Part shown: positions 4,976 through 11,506 of the stretch, in pieces
How positions within the stretch are numbered: position 1 is the stretch's first letter
Layout: every line of letters begins with the position of its first letter
Position numbers and translations under genes: made by a program
DNA from: a virus
Length of the DNA stretch: 20,674 nt
Reading direction: 5' to 3' (one strand)
IMG/VR virus record: IMGVR_UViG_3300030329_005532
Location: 1 to 20,674 of that record
The notes under the pieces: generated by a model
Databases searched by the model: none
Told to the model about the DNA's origin: nothing
The model's input: only the letters and a program-made list of their open reading frames with translations

Positions 4976-5342
4976 TTGGATGTCCTAAATAGTCTTTACG
5001 CACTTGACGCATCATTTCATTATGACCCCATTCGTCAATTGCTTCTTTAGTTATGGATTTCTCTAATGTTTCTTGTAATTCTTTTTCCTTCTCTGTCAGT
5101 TCTATTCGTGATGGTCCTTTTTTCTTAACATACGTGTGAACTTTAGCAAACGTAATAATATACTTATCAGCCTTAGGACGCACATATCCACGTTCTGGAT
5201 CAAGTGCAGGATACTCTGGATCTGGCTGTGTATCAAAATGTTCCTTGATGTATGCTTGAACCTTTTCTTCATTCTCAAACTCTTGTACCACCTTTTGGAT
5301 GACACGTTTGTTGTCCCATAAATTAATTTCATATGTTGGCAT
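4947..5342 (-). CDS. Hypothetical protein, 131 aa
   Basis: Charged, soluble protein without a recognised domain. The N-terminal 70 residues look alpha/beta (PTYEINLWDNKRVIQKVVQE), with a predicted strand YIITFAKVHTYV near residue 60-75 and a helical Glu/Lys-rich C-terminus. It starts at an ATG sharing one base with the stop of the metallopeptidase gene (TAATG), so translation is likely coupled. Confidence 0.7.
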   Translation of the reverse strand: MPTYEINLWDNKRVIQKVVQEFENEEKVQAYIKEHFDTQPDPEYPALDPERGYVRPKADKYIITFAKVHTYVKKKGPSRIELTEKEKELQETLEKSITKEAIDEWGHNEMMRQVRKDYLGHPNAKGLKEIR

Positions 5343-5674
5343 TATTTAAATTTATCTCTAAAATATGGCAATAGCCATTTGTTATCCCTAAACACCTGGG
5401 CAAGGGCATTGGTCATCGTATTAATAACCACTTCTTCCTTATTTTCGCTATCAAGTGGCTGTCCACTTTGCGTAAGCGAATTAATATACGCCACACCGTG
5501 CAGTATTTCATGTAATAATGTATTCGCTTCATCAAGCGGTGATAGCCCACTTTGTATTGTTATGGTATTCTTGCGATGATCATATTCACCGTAAGCATCA
5601 GATTGTTTTTGAAAGGTTGGTGTTTCCCTTTCAATAATAACATCCTGATATCCAATCTTTATTTTCTTATCCAT
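5342..5674 (-). CDS. HExxH zinc metallopeptidase-like protein, 110 aa
   Basis: NTLLHEILHGVAY places a gluzincin-type HEILH at residues 55-59, with a candidate third metal ligand in ENKEEVVIN near residue 80. This single-domain arrangement matches the small phage/ImmA-IrrE-like metallopeptidases, which can cleave regulators. The start at ATG 5674 was chosen because GGAGG lies eight bases upstream; a longer frame from 5698 is less likely. It overlaps the preceding nuclease gene by eight bases (ATGGATAA). Its target is unknown; the LexA-type protein two genes downstream is a thought, not evidence. Confidence 0.8.
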   Translation of the reverse strand: MDKKIKIGYQDVIIERETPTFQKQSDAYGEYDHRKNTITIQSGLSPLDEANTLLHEILHGVAYINSLTQSGQPLDSENKEEVVINTMTNALAQVFRDNKWLLPYFRDKFK

Positions 5675-6233
5675 TAATATTCCCTCCATAATAAGCATGA
5701 GTCCTTACTCTTCCTGAAGGAAAAATAGCCACAATTAAAACTCTAGAAAGTAGAGGTCCAAAGCTACAACCTTGCGCATCATTATACACTCTTTTATATC
5801 GATCCATTTGGTCGCAGTGATTTTCATAATAAAATTTTTTACCTACATACTTCCAATCAATTATCGTGCATTCACCACCATCATCTTTGCAATAAGCAAT
5901 AAGATCACATCTTATAGGCTTTTTATCATTGTCTGGATCTTTAATAATAGCTTCAACTCCAAGCACTTTATCAACATATTTATCTACAAATTTTTTCATG
6001 AGATTATTTACTAAACGTTCAATGATGGGGGCATGGGGTTGTTCCTTTCCCAATAGCCTACACGCCATGTGGTGATGCATGTATGCTCCTATCATTTCTC
6101 CTTCATTACTAAAAGGACCATCAGCTGAAGGTACACAATTAGATCCTTCCTCTATCATTCCCATATAATTGTCCCACTTCCCTTCGCTCAGCACGTCATA
6201 CATCCAATCGCCTGGTGTTGTTGGTTTTTCCAT
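5667..6233 (-). CDS. RecB/Cas4-like PD-(D/E)XK nuclease, 188 aa
   Basis: Core motifs are RCDLIAY (catalytic Asp), GECTIIDWKYV (D-x-K) and HCDQMDRYKRVY (the QxxxY helix of the RecB/Cas4 branch), together with an upstream helix GEMIGAYMHHHMACRLL. This is a complete PD-(D/E)XK exonuclease-type fold of normal size, probably used in recombination or host DNA processing. No cysteine cluster like that of Cas4 is seen. ATG 6233 overlaps the previous stop (TAATG). Confidence 0.82.
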   Translation of the reverse strand: MEKPTTPGDWMYDVLSEGKWDNYMGMIEEGSNCVPSADGPFSNEGEMIGAYMHHHMACRLLGKEQPHAPIIERLVNNLMKKFVDKYVDKVLGVEAIIKDPDNDKKPIRCDLIAYCKDDGGECTIIDWKYVGKKFYYENHCDQMDRYKRVYNDAQGCSFGPLLSRVLIVAIFPSGRVRTHAYYGGNING

Positions 6234-6487
6234 TAGTTAACGTTATTCCATTTCATTGCAGCTAGATCGTATGCTCCTTGAACATCATCATCTGTTTTAA
6301 CTGTACGATTATGACGATCGTCCACAAAGGCATCCATAATTTCAATGAGCATGAGGCGTGGAAAAACCACGCCGTGTACTTTTATCTCACTCAAATTACC
6401 CAAGGTTACATCAAAACTTTCCCCCCTGTTTTCTGCATTTATTAAAATTTTTTCAATCTTTTTTGATGCTTTAATTAATTCTTTCAT
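6233..6487 (-). CDS. Hypothetical protein, 84 aa
   Basis: Small soluble protein with helices at both ends (KELIKASKKIEKILINAENR and DDDVQGAYDLAAMKWN) around a short beta-like segment. No recognised domain. Its ATG overlaps the stop of the 46-residue membrane protein as ATGA, and its own stop overlaps the nuclease start, so it sits in a coupled chain. Confidence 0.7.
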   Translation of the reverse strand: MKELIKASKKIEKILINAENRGESFDVTLGNLSEIKVHGVVFPRLMLIEIMDAFVDDRHNRTVKTDDDVQGAYDLAAMKWNNVN

Positions 6488-6624
6488 TTGTATTCATCCC
6501 CGTATTTCTGCACATGCTTTCGTGCGCGTTTTAAAAAATTATTGATGCCCATGTTCCACCCCAAGTGAAAGGCAACAGCAAACAATCCTCCTAATAATAG
6601 TCCAAATAAAAAATATTCTAACAT
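6484..6624 (-). CDS. Single-pass membrane protein, 46 aa
   Basis: ATG 6624 has an excellent AAGGAGG six bases upstream. Residues 3-24 (EYFLFGLLLGGLFAVAFHLG) form one membrane helix, followed by a strongly basic tail (NNFLKRARKHVQKYGDEYK), predicting N-out/C-in topology. Overlaps upstream and downstream genes by 7 and 4 bases. Holin or membrane-anchored adaptor are possible roles. Confidence 0.7.
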   Translation of the reverse strand: MLEYFLFGLLLGGLFAVAFHLGWNMGINNFLKRARKHVQKYGDEYK

Positions 6625-6713
6625 TCATCCTCCTTCGTTGGTTCTATTTCTTCTTCTTGATTCTCCCACATCTCTTCGTAGTGGTCCATTATCCAATTAT
6701 CAAAATCACTCAT
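6618..6713 (-). CDS. Acidic micropeptide, 31 aa
   Basis: MSDFDNWIMDHYEEMWENQE followed by a Glu/Lys-rich tail. It overlaps the stop of the upstream membrane peptide as ATGA and the start of the downstream one by seven bases, and its 3' codons carry the downstream ribosome site (AAGGAGG). It could be a true peptide or mainly a translational coupler. Confidence 0.5.
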   Translation of the reverse strand: MSDFDNWIMDHYEEMWENQEEEIEPTKEDEC

Positions 6714-6808
6714 ATCCCTAACCATACTTTATAGATCCATATTAAAATTTGAAACGCAATCCATATCTTAATAGGAATTAAGAAAAACCAAAACAATGCC
6801 CAAATCAT
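6710..6808 (-). CDS. Hydrophobic membrane micropeptide, 32 aa
   Basis: Almost entirely a Trp/Ile/Phe-rich membrane segment (IWALFWFFLIPIKIWIAFQI). Start and stop both overlap neighbours as ATGA, which supports genuine translation. Function unknown; candidate holin-like or membrane-modulating peptide. Confidence 0.55.
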   Translation of the reverse strand: MIWALFWFFLIPIKIWIAFQILIWIYKVWLGI

Positions 6809-7044
6809 TTGCGCACCGCTATGTATTCATAATCCAACTCATCATGACGCCTTTGAACTAACGTAACCACATTACTGGTGTAAGCTTTGTACACGTGCTT
6901 ACGTAAACTTTCCGAACGACGCATGTCTGTTGTTGGTGAAAGCTTCTGTAAATACGGCGCCATTATATACCCACGGTAATAGGTAATCTTACTACCTGGC
7001 TTTGATTGATTGAGCCATTCATCAAATTTTTTTATGCTTATCAT
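6805..7044 (-). CDS. Small conserved phage-type protein, 79 aa
   Basis: First gene of the minus operon. The pattern FDEWLNQSKPGSKITYYRGY ... LVQRRHDELDYEYIAVRK resembles a common small phage protein with a compact alpha/beta, possibly winged-helix, shape; no function is known to me. The start at ATG 7044 was chosen because an extended -10 promoter (7062-7057) lies only 12 bases upstream, inside the longer frame from 7125. The mRNA would then begin only a few bases before the ATG, so translation may be nearly leaderless; no Shine-Dalgarno is seen. Confidence 0.7.
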   Translation of the reverse strand: MISIKKFDEWLNQSKPGSKITYYRGYIMAPYLQKLSPTTDMRRSESLRKHVYKAYTSNVVTLVQRRHDELDYEYIAVRK

Positions 7045-7056
7045 AATTCTTGTTGG

Positions 7057-7085
7057 ATTATACCATAATAATAAGAACAAAACAA
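7057..7085 (-). promoter_or_regulatory. Extended -10 promoter of the minus operon
   Basis: TTGTTT (7085-7080), a 17-base spacer ending TGG, then a perfect TATAAT (7062-7057). The TGG-TATAAT context is an extended -10. Expected start is near 7050, about six bases before ATG 7044. Confidence 0.75.
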
Positions 7086-7178
7086 GGACAATATTCCCTT
7101 GTTTTCTGTCATTTTTAAAAGTCAAGTAAAATAATTATCTTGACACCGTTACAAACCGTTACTCAAAAACCTGTCAAG
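7079..7178. repeat. Inverted and direct repeats between divergent promoters
   Basis: AAAACAAGG (7079-7087) and CCTTGTTTT (7097-7105) form an inverted repeat overlapping the minus-strand -35. CTTGACA (7139-7145) and TGTCAAG (7172-7178) form a second inverted repeat enclosing a direct repeat ACCGTTAC (7145-7152, 7155-7162; 10-base period). This is the expected layout of operators controlling divergent transcription. Confidence 0.55.
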
Positions 7179-7188
7179 CATTTTTTTC

Positions 7189-7217
7189 TTGCACAAAACA
7201 AGAACATCGGGTATATC
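7189..7217 (+). promoter_or_regulatory. Sigma70-like promoter of the plus operon
   Basis: TTGCAC (7189-7194), 17 bases, TATATC (7212-7217). It is weaker than the divergent promoter but well placed; transcription would start near 7224, giving a leader of about 70 bases to ATG 7295. Confidence 0.5.
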
Positions 7218-7246
7218 TAAAGTTCTCAACTTCATTTCATCTCGGT

Positions 7247-7279
7247 GGACTTTAGCACTCATTCGTAGTGCTAAGGTCC
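7247..7279 (+). promoter_or_regulatory. Strong 5'-UTR hairpin
   Basis: Arms GGACTTTAGCACT (7247-7259) and AGTGCTAAGGTCC (7267-7279) pair over 13 positions with one G-U wobble around a seven-base loop CATTCGT. It ends six bases before the AAGGA ribosome site of the 7295 gene. With only a short T tract after it, a role in mRNA protection, protein binding or attenuation is more likely than full termination. Confidence 0.6.
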
Positions 7280-7294
7280 CATTTTAAGGACAGC

Positions 7295-7387
7295 ATGGCA
7301 CGTAGAATCAGAAATATCTGGTATAAAATTAAAAAATGGTTAGAATATCACCCTGAAAAAAGATATTTCAGGGGACCAAGTGATTAA
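7295..7387 (+). CDS. Basic micropeptide, 30 aa
   Basis: First gene of the plus operon. AAGGA lies five bases before ATG 7295. The product (ARRIRNIWYKIKKWLEYHPE plus a short tail) is strongly basic and would form an amphipathic helix with Trp/Tyr/Ile on one face. It overlaps the next gene by eight bases. Unknown function; membrane- or nucleic-acid-binding is possible. Confidence 0.55.
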   Translation: MARRIRNIWYKIKKWLEYHPEKRYFRGPSD

Positions 7388-7622
7388 AATATGGTTTTTA
7401 TTAATGTTAATATCCATGCCCAACCAACCTTCCATAAAATATCAAGGAATGATATACCCAACGGAAGAACAGTGCATGGAAGCACGTGCAGGATTTCACA
7501 ACGCTTACGAAAGTAAGACGAAGAAATACAAGGAATCAATTGTCGTAGACTCATTTTGTTTACCTTTCGATGCATTTCCGATAAAAGGAATGAAGTATAA
7601 TAATTCATCGTTGGGGACATAA
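7380..7622 (+). CDS. Small exported two-cysteine protein, 80 aa
   Basis: Starts at GTG 7380 with AGGGGA upstream, overlapping the previous gene. A short hydrophobic N-terminus (IKIWFLLMLIS) acts as signal peptide or anchor. The mature part has a Tyr-Pro-x2-Glu-x2-Cys-x-Glu-Ala-Arg motif and a second Cys in VVDSFCLPFDAFP, suggesting one disulfide after export. The layout is shared with the 102-residue protein at 10747-11055 and with many small secreted phage proteins. Its stop is immediately followed by the next ATG. Confidence 0.7.
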   Translation: MIKIWFLLMLISMPNQPSIKYQGMIYPTEEQCMEARAGFHNAYESKTKKYKESIVVDSFCLPFDAFPIKGMKYNNSSLGT

Positions 7623-8198
7623 ATGAGATTCTGGTTTAGAAATTTAGTAATACTTACAGTACTTATAATAATATCAGTATACGCTAAACCTCTTTTAGCA
7701 GCTGATACGAACACTGTCTCTTCGACGGTAGTGACGGATAAAAGCGTACCTACCGCAAATGCACCATCAGTAGTGGTCAATAATTCAGACATATGTAAGA
7801 CTGCGGCGTCAACTGCCGTACAAACCCAGGTTTTGGGAATTGCGTCGGGAATCACAATCACTGATGAAAATTGTGAAAGAATAAAACTATCAAGATCTTT
7901 ATATTCTATGGGCATGAAGGTGGCTGCAGTGTCAACATTATGTGCTGATCCACGTGTATTCGACGCCATGCATATGGCAGGGACATATTGTCCTTACATG
8001 GGTGCAATAGGAGAAGATGCAAAAAAAGGATGGACAGAGAACCCTGACATGGTACCGGAAGGATCATTAGTATTTAAGAAAATAGAAATTGAACAAAGAG
8101 AACAACAAACAACTGGATTAACGGATGGACAAAAACTTGCGAAATTTATTTTATTTGGTATGGCTATGCATTCTGGTATCGTGGCCTTCTTCCCTTAG
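7623..8198 (+). CDS. Exported cysteine-containing protein, 191 aa
   Basis: A clear signal peptide (basic MRFWFRN, hydrophobic core VILTVLIIISVYA, cleavage near KPLLAADT) precedes a Thr/Ser/Val-rich linker. The conserved-looking domain with four Cys follows: DICKTAAS, DENCERIKLSRSLYSMGMK, STLCADPRVFDAM and GTYCPYMG. The NCERxKLSRxLYxMGMKVAA block looks like one that recurs in marine phage proteins of unknown function, but I cannot verify this. The C-terminus ends in a hydrophobic stretch (LAKFILFGMAMHSGIVAFF) that may be a second membrane segment. The last 74 bases also encode the start of the next gene in another frame. Confidence 0.75.
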   Translation: MRFWFRNLVILTVLIIISVYAKPLLAADTNTVSSTVVTDKSVPTANAPSVVVNNSDICKTAASTAVQTQVLGIASGITITDENCERIKLSRSLYSMGMKVAAVSTLCADPRVFDAMHMAGTYCPYMGAIGEDAKKGWTENPDMVPEGSLVFKKIEIEQREQQTTGLTDGQKLAKFILFGMAMHSGIVAFFP

Positions 8199-9840
8199 AG
8201 CCGAGTGCCCTGTTACTTCAACCGGTTTATGTACTCCAGGCGTTGAAGAAACAATTGTCATAGATGAAGTAGAAACTATTGAATATGAGGCTGATGGCTA
8301 CACAGTCACAACAGAAACCACAACTACAACCACAACAGTAACAACAACGAACCCTGATTCAGGTGACATTTTAGATGGTGATAATGATTATGTTTCATCA
8401 TCTAAATATGAAGGTGATATGGATATTGATTGGGGTGGCCAAGGTCCTGCAAGCATGCCCTCAGGCAACAGCTGCTACAATCTTGGAGCAGATAAATGTG
8501 CACAAATAACAGGTAGTGGTAATTCAACATCAACAATGGGTGTCTCAGGAATGGGCACGACATTTATTAACACGATTGATATATCAGAACTGGACATAGA
8601 GAACGGAGGGAGAACAAATTACACAATTAAAGTAGATAAACGTGATGCACAAGATCGTATCTACATGCACATTACTGGACGTGATGGTAATACAAATATA
8701 TTTCAAGGCACGGACATCTTATCAGAGTCTGGTGTTGCAAGTGGATTTCAACAATACACAGGTGGATGGGATTTTGCGGGATCTATTACAAAAATAATTG
8801 TCGAGGTAGGTGGACGTGATATCAACTTGGCAATCGGACCGCTATTTGATGATGTACAAATAAACGTATTATACAACGTGGTTAATACAATAGTCACAGA
8901 ACATATACTTAATGTTGAAATGTGGGTGTCTTATGGTGGTAGTACAGAGACGGAAGTAATTGATATTGTTGAAAATATATTTGAGCACAATGACGTGGTG
9001 GATGCACCAGGTGAAGATATGTATTTTGAACCAGAATTTGATGAACCAAATATGGAAATGTCTTATGAAACTGTAGAAATGGAAATGGAATTTGAAATAG
9101 ACTTCGAGATGGATTTTGAAATGGACATGCCTGAAATGGAAATGGAAATGGCTACTATGGAATTTGAAATGGAATTAGAAATGGAAATGGAAATGGATTT
9201 CGACATGCCTGAAATGGATATGCCGGAGCCAGAGATGGAGATGGCAGAATTAGATATGGAGATGCCCGAACCAGAGATGGAAATGGATATGCCGGAACCA
9301 GAAATGGAACCCGAACCAGCTACTGAACCAGACGTAGAGGAATCAACGACTGAAGCAGAAGCTGAACCAGAGATGGAGGAAACAAATGATGAACCTGTTG
9401 AAGAAACTACTGAGGAGCCTGCAGAAGAAGTGGCAGAGGAGCCAGAACCTGAAGAAAGCGCATCAGAGGCTTCTGAGGATGAAGGAAGCGAAGACGATAT
9501 GGATAAACCAAAAGATAAGGCTGAGCCCAAGAAAGAAATAAAAAAGCAGCAACAAAAGGAGAAAGCTGCTAAAAAAATTGTGAAAAAAATGGGGGATAAA
9601 GGTAAATATGACTCAATAAATCAAACCAAAACCCTCATTGTTATGCAAGTATTAGGAAATACTAAGACTTTTTTTGAGAGCCAGCAGGCCCTAAACGACC
9701 GTGCTGGCTTCTTTACAGATTTGTCATTACCTGATACAACGATATCTGATAATAACGTTGCTGGTTATTTACTATTTGCTGGAAGCGAAGGATTAATGAA
9801 TGATATGATAATGTCACAATGGCAAACAATTTCGGAATAG
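8125..9840 (+). CDS. Exported acidic protein with alternating Met/Glu repeats, 571 aa
   Basis: ATG 8125 gives a good signal peptide (NLFYLVWLCILVSW, cleavage near SSLRA-EC), and this start costs a 74-base overlap with the previous gene. The order is: Thr/Glu-rich segment (about 27-75); beta-rich domain (about 130-275, for example INTIDISELDIENGG, TGRDGNTNIF, GPLFDDVQINVLYN); tract of alternating Met/Phe/Leu with Glu/Asp (about 306-396), becoming MPEPEME repeats; Pro/Glu/Ala region (to about 455); Lys-rich helix (about 460-490); compact C-terminal domain ending TISE. No family is recognised. It could be a virion, surface or envelope-spanning component. The Met/Glu tract is built from GAAATG units prone to length change. 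Confidence 0.85.
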   Translation: MDKNLRNLFYLVWLCILVSWPSSLRAECPVTSTGLCTPGVEETIVIDEVETIEYEADGYTVTTETTTTTTTVTTTNPDSGDILDGDNDYVSSSKYEGDMDIDWGGQGPASMPSGNSCYNLGADKCAQITGSGNSTSTMGVSGMGTTFINTIDISELDIENGGRTNYTIKVDKRDAQDRIYMHITGRDGNTNIFQGTDILSESGVASGFQQYTGGWDFAGSITKIIVEVGGRDINLAIGPLFDDVQINVLYNVVNTIVTEHILNVEMWVSYGGSTETEVIDIVENIFEHNDVVDAPGEDMYFEPEFDEPNMEMSYETVEMEMEFEIDFEMDFEMDMPEMEMEMATMEFEMELEMEMEMDFDMPEMDMPEPEMEMAELDMEMPEPEMEMDMPEPEMEPEPATEPDVEESTTEAEAEPEMEETNDEPVEETTEEPAEEVAEEPEPEESASEASEDEGSEDDMDKPKDKAEPKKEIKKQQQKEKAAKKIVKKMGDKGKYDSINQTKTLIVMQVLGNTKTFFESQQALNDRAGFFTDLSLPDTTISDNNVAGYLLFAGSEGLMNDMIMSQWQTISE

Positions 9841-10388
9841 CTATGGCAGAATTTGAATTTGGAGGAATGAAATTCAGGGGTGGTAAGATATTTGTGATTC
9901 TTACTGCACTAACCACAGCTGGTGGAGCACTATGGGGTGGCTTTGAATTTTATAAAGACTACCTCGATATGAAAGAGCAGATACAAACGTATGTGGCTCC
10001 GGATCTGTCTGAATTTGATAAGAACATTGCACTGACAAAAGAAGAAATGAGTAGTAAGGCCGAGCTCTTGCAAACAGAAATTGAAATGATAAGTGGTGAA
10101 ATGGAAATGATGATGGCAGAAATTAGATTAGTATCTGATGTAGCCAATGAACTTAAGAATGATTTACGTACAGATGTGCGCAGAGTTGAATCAATTGTTA
10201 ATGATGTTGAGCAACAAGTAAAAGAAGATTCTAGAGACAATGCAAAAGATTTAAAAGTTACTATTGATACACTTGAAGATGATATGAAAAAATTAGAGGA
10301 AAGAATTAAACAAGCACAAAAAGAATTAGAGGAAAAAATGGACAAAAGAATTAAAATGGCCCTAGAAAATCCTCTAGGAGCAATGTAA
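9819..10388 (+). CDS. Membrane-anchored coiled-coil protein, 189 aa
   Basis: One membrane helix near residues 22-45 (GGKIFVILTALTTAGGALWG) is followed by a long heptad-rich coiled coil from about 55 to 180 (ELKNDLRTDVRRVESIVNDV, LEERIKQAQKELEEKMDKRI). Overlaps the previous gene by 22 bases; an internal ATG at 9843 is an alternative start. It probably oligomerises at the membrane, perhaps with the similarly built 120-residue protein next to it. Function unknown; spanin-like or envelope-scaffold roles are guesses. Confidence 0.75.
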   Translation: MANNFGIAMAEFEFGGMKFRGGKIFVILTALTTAGGALWGGFEFYKDYLDMKEQIQTYVAPDLSEFDKNIALTKEEMSSKAELLQTEIEMISGEMEMMMAEIRLVSDVANELKNDLRTDVRRVESIVNDVEQQVKEDSRDNAKDLKVTIDTLEDDMKKLEERIKQAQKELEEKMDKRIKMALENPLGAM

Positions 10389-10750
10389 TGAAAATTTCAG
10401 ATAGCACCAACGTGCAAATGCCCCTTAAAACAGTTGTTAGCCTTATCACGCTGGTAGCCGTAGGAACGTGGGCGTACTTTGGCCTGATCCAGAGAATTAC
10501 AGAATTAGAAACTGCTAAACAATTAATGGAAGCAGATCTATTAAAAAAAGCTGAGCAAACGCCTGTGGATATGGAGCAGTCAATGATTTTGGAATGGCTT
10601 GGCACAAAAAATGCTACGATGGAAGCAGAACTTGAGTCGATGATGCATAATAAAGTGAATATCGAGTTCCTAAAAGAGCAGGTAACGAAAATGCAGAAGG
10701 ACGTGGAACTGCTCAAGGACAAAGTTAGAGCCAATGGAGAATCCCAATGA
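10388..10750 (+). CDS. Membrane-anchored coiled-coil protein, 120 aa
   Basis: Same design as its upstream neighbour: a membrane helix at about 13-36 (LKTVVSLITLVAVGTWAYFG), then a coiled coil (ITELETAKQLMEADLLKKAE and FLKEQVTKMQKDVELLKDKV). Its start shares one base with the previous stop (TAATG) and its end overlaps the next gene as ATGA. The pair may be ancient duplicates or partners. Confidence 0.75.
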   Translation: MKISDSTNVQMPLKTVVSLITLVAVGTWAYFGLIQRITELETAKQLMEADLLKKAEQTPVDMEQSMILEWLGTKNATMEAELESMMHNKVNIEFLKEQVTKMQKDVELLKDKVRANGESQ

Positions 10751-11055
10751 AGATTGTTGCCGTTATAATTTTATTTGTATTTGGAAACATGAATGATCAG
10801 GAAACGCAAATGACACAGTATATTCCTATGGCTAATGCTGGTGAATGTTTATACGAAAAAAGAATGCTAAAGAAAAATAAAGATTTTCCTAAAGACGCTT
10901 TTTGTGGTCCTGCTTATGTAGAAATAAGTGACGATGGAGAAGTGTTAAAATTATATAATGAAATACCAGAGGGTGCTAACTTAGTTAATGAAAAAATATC
11001 TAAGGAAGCAATGAAAGCTTGGACATTAAGAGCAAAAGAAAAATGGAACCAGTAA
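10747..11055 (+). CDS. Small exported two-cysteine protein, 102 aa
   Basis: Short signal-like N-terminus (KIVAVIILFVFG) followed by GECLYEKRMLKKNKDFPKDA and FCGP: two cysteines about 20 residues apart, then a charged C-terminal domain (VEISDDGEVLKLYNEIPEGA). The Cys-x-Glu...FC-x-P layout parallels the 80-residue protein that opens the operon, so the two may be distant paralogues bracketing the module. Confidence 0.7.
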   Translation: MKIVAVIILFVFGNMNDQETQMTQYIPMANAGECLYEKRMLKKNKDFPKDAFCGPAYVEISDDGEVLKLYNEIPEGANLVNEKISKEAMKAWTLRAKEKWNQ

Positions 11056-11108
11056 CTATAGCTTATATAATTTTTGGAACTCTTTGGGTAGTAGGAGTAC
11101 TATCTTAA
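11043..11108 (+). CDS. Membrane micropeptide, 21 aa
   Basis: Starts within the end of the previous gene (13-base overlap) and is one hydrophobic helix (MEPVTIAYIIFGTLWVVGVL plus Ser). Its TAA stop (11106-11108) overlaps the stop of the opposing sufE gene in a shared TTAA. Translation is plausible but unproven. Confidence 0.4.
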   Translation: MEPVTIAYIIFGTLWVVGVLS

Positions 11109-11506
11109 ACTTTTGCATAATATTTAATTTTTTTTAACATACTATTAACACCATTATTTCTACCTGGTGTTAACAATGTATCAAGATTCATTTTATTAAA
11201 CTCTTTTTGATCAAACTCATTAATGTCCTGGGGCCTAGATCCACTATACACATCCGCAATGATACAGACCATGCCTTTAGATATAAGTGCAGCTGAATCA
11301 GAACTAAAATAAATTTTATCTTCAACAAAATGCGGGACCAACCATGTTTGGCTCTGGCAACCTCGAACCTCAAACTCTCTGATTTTGAGCGAATCTTCCA
11401 TGGGTCTTGAATTTTTTCCAAAATCCATAATCCACATAAATTTATCTTGTGCATCTTCTATGTTACTTAGAATTTGAACGTATCTTTTTAATTTTTCTTT
11501 TATCAC
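11105..11506 (-). CDS. sufE: SufE-like sulfur-acceptor protein
   Basis: SufE receives persulfide sulfur from a cysteine desulfurase and passes it to Fe-S cluster assembly. The 133-residue protein has the family's signature throughout: IMDFGKNSRPM, EVRGCQSQTWL with the active-site Cys50 (equivalent to Cys51 of E. coli SufE), YFSSDSAALISKGM, IADVYSGSRP, and LDTLLTPGRNNGVNSMLKKI. The length is normal, so it is likely functional. The start is GTG 11506, inside the previous gene by 44 bases. It is the last gene of the long minus operon and would act with a host SufS in the infected cell. Fe-S genes are known auxiliary metabolic genes of marine phages. Confidence 0.9.
   Translation of the reverse strand: MIKEKLKRYVQILSNIEDAQDKFMWIMDFGKNSRPMEDSLKIREFEVRGCQSQTWLVPHFVEDKIYFSSDSAALISKGMVCIIADVYSGSRPQDINEFDQKEFNKMNLDTLLTPGRNNGVNSMLKKIKYYAKV

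Noticed and set aside
7045-7125. Upstream extension of the first minus-operon gene
   Set aside because: It contains the promoter, so it would not be transcribed from it.
7505-7969. 154-residue minus-strand frame
   Set aside because: It overlaps two well-supported plus genes with signal peptides and tight spacing; it shows no motif.
9063-9530. 155-residue Ser/Ile-rich open frame opposite the Met/Glu tract
   Set aside because: It is the antisense shadow of the repetitive GAAATG array: low complexity, no ribosome site, within a better-supported gene.
9959-10734. Two long antisense frames opposite the coiled-coil genes
   Set aside because: Composition mirrors Lys/Glu-rich codons on the plus strand; no starts with ribosome sites.
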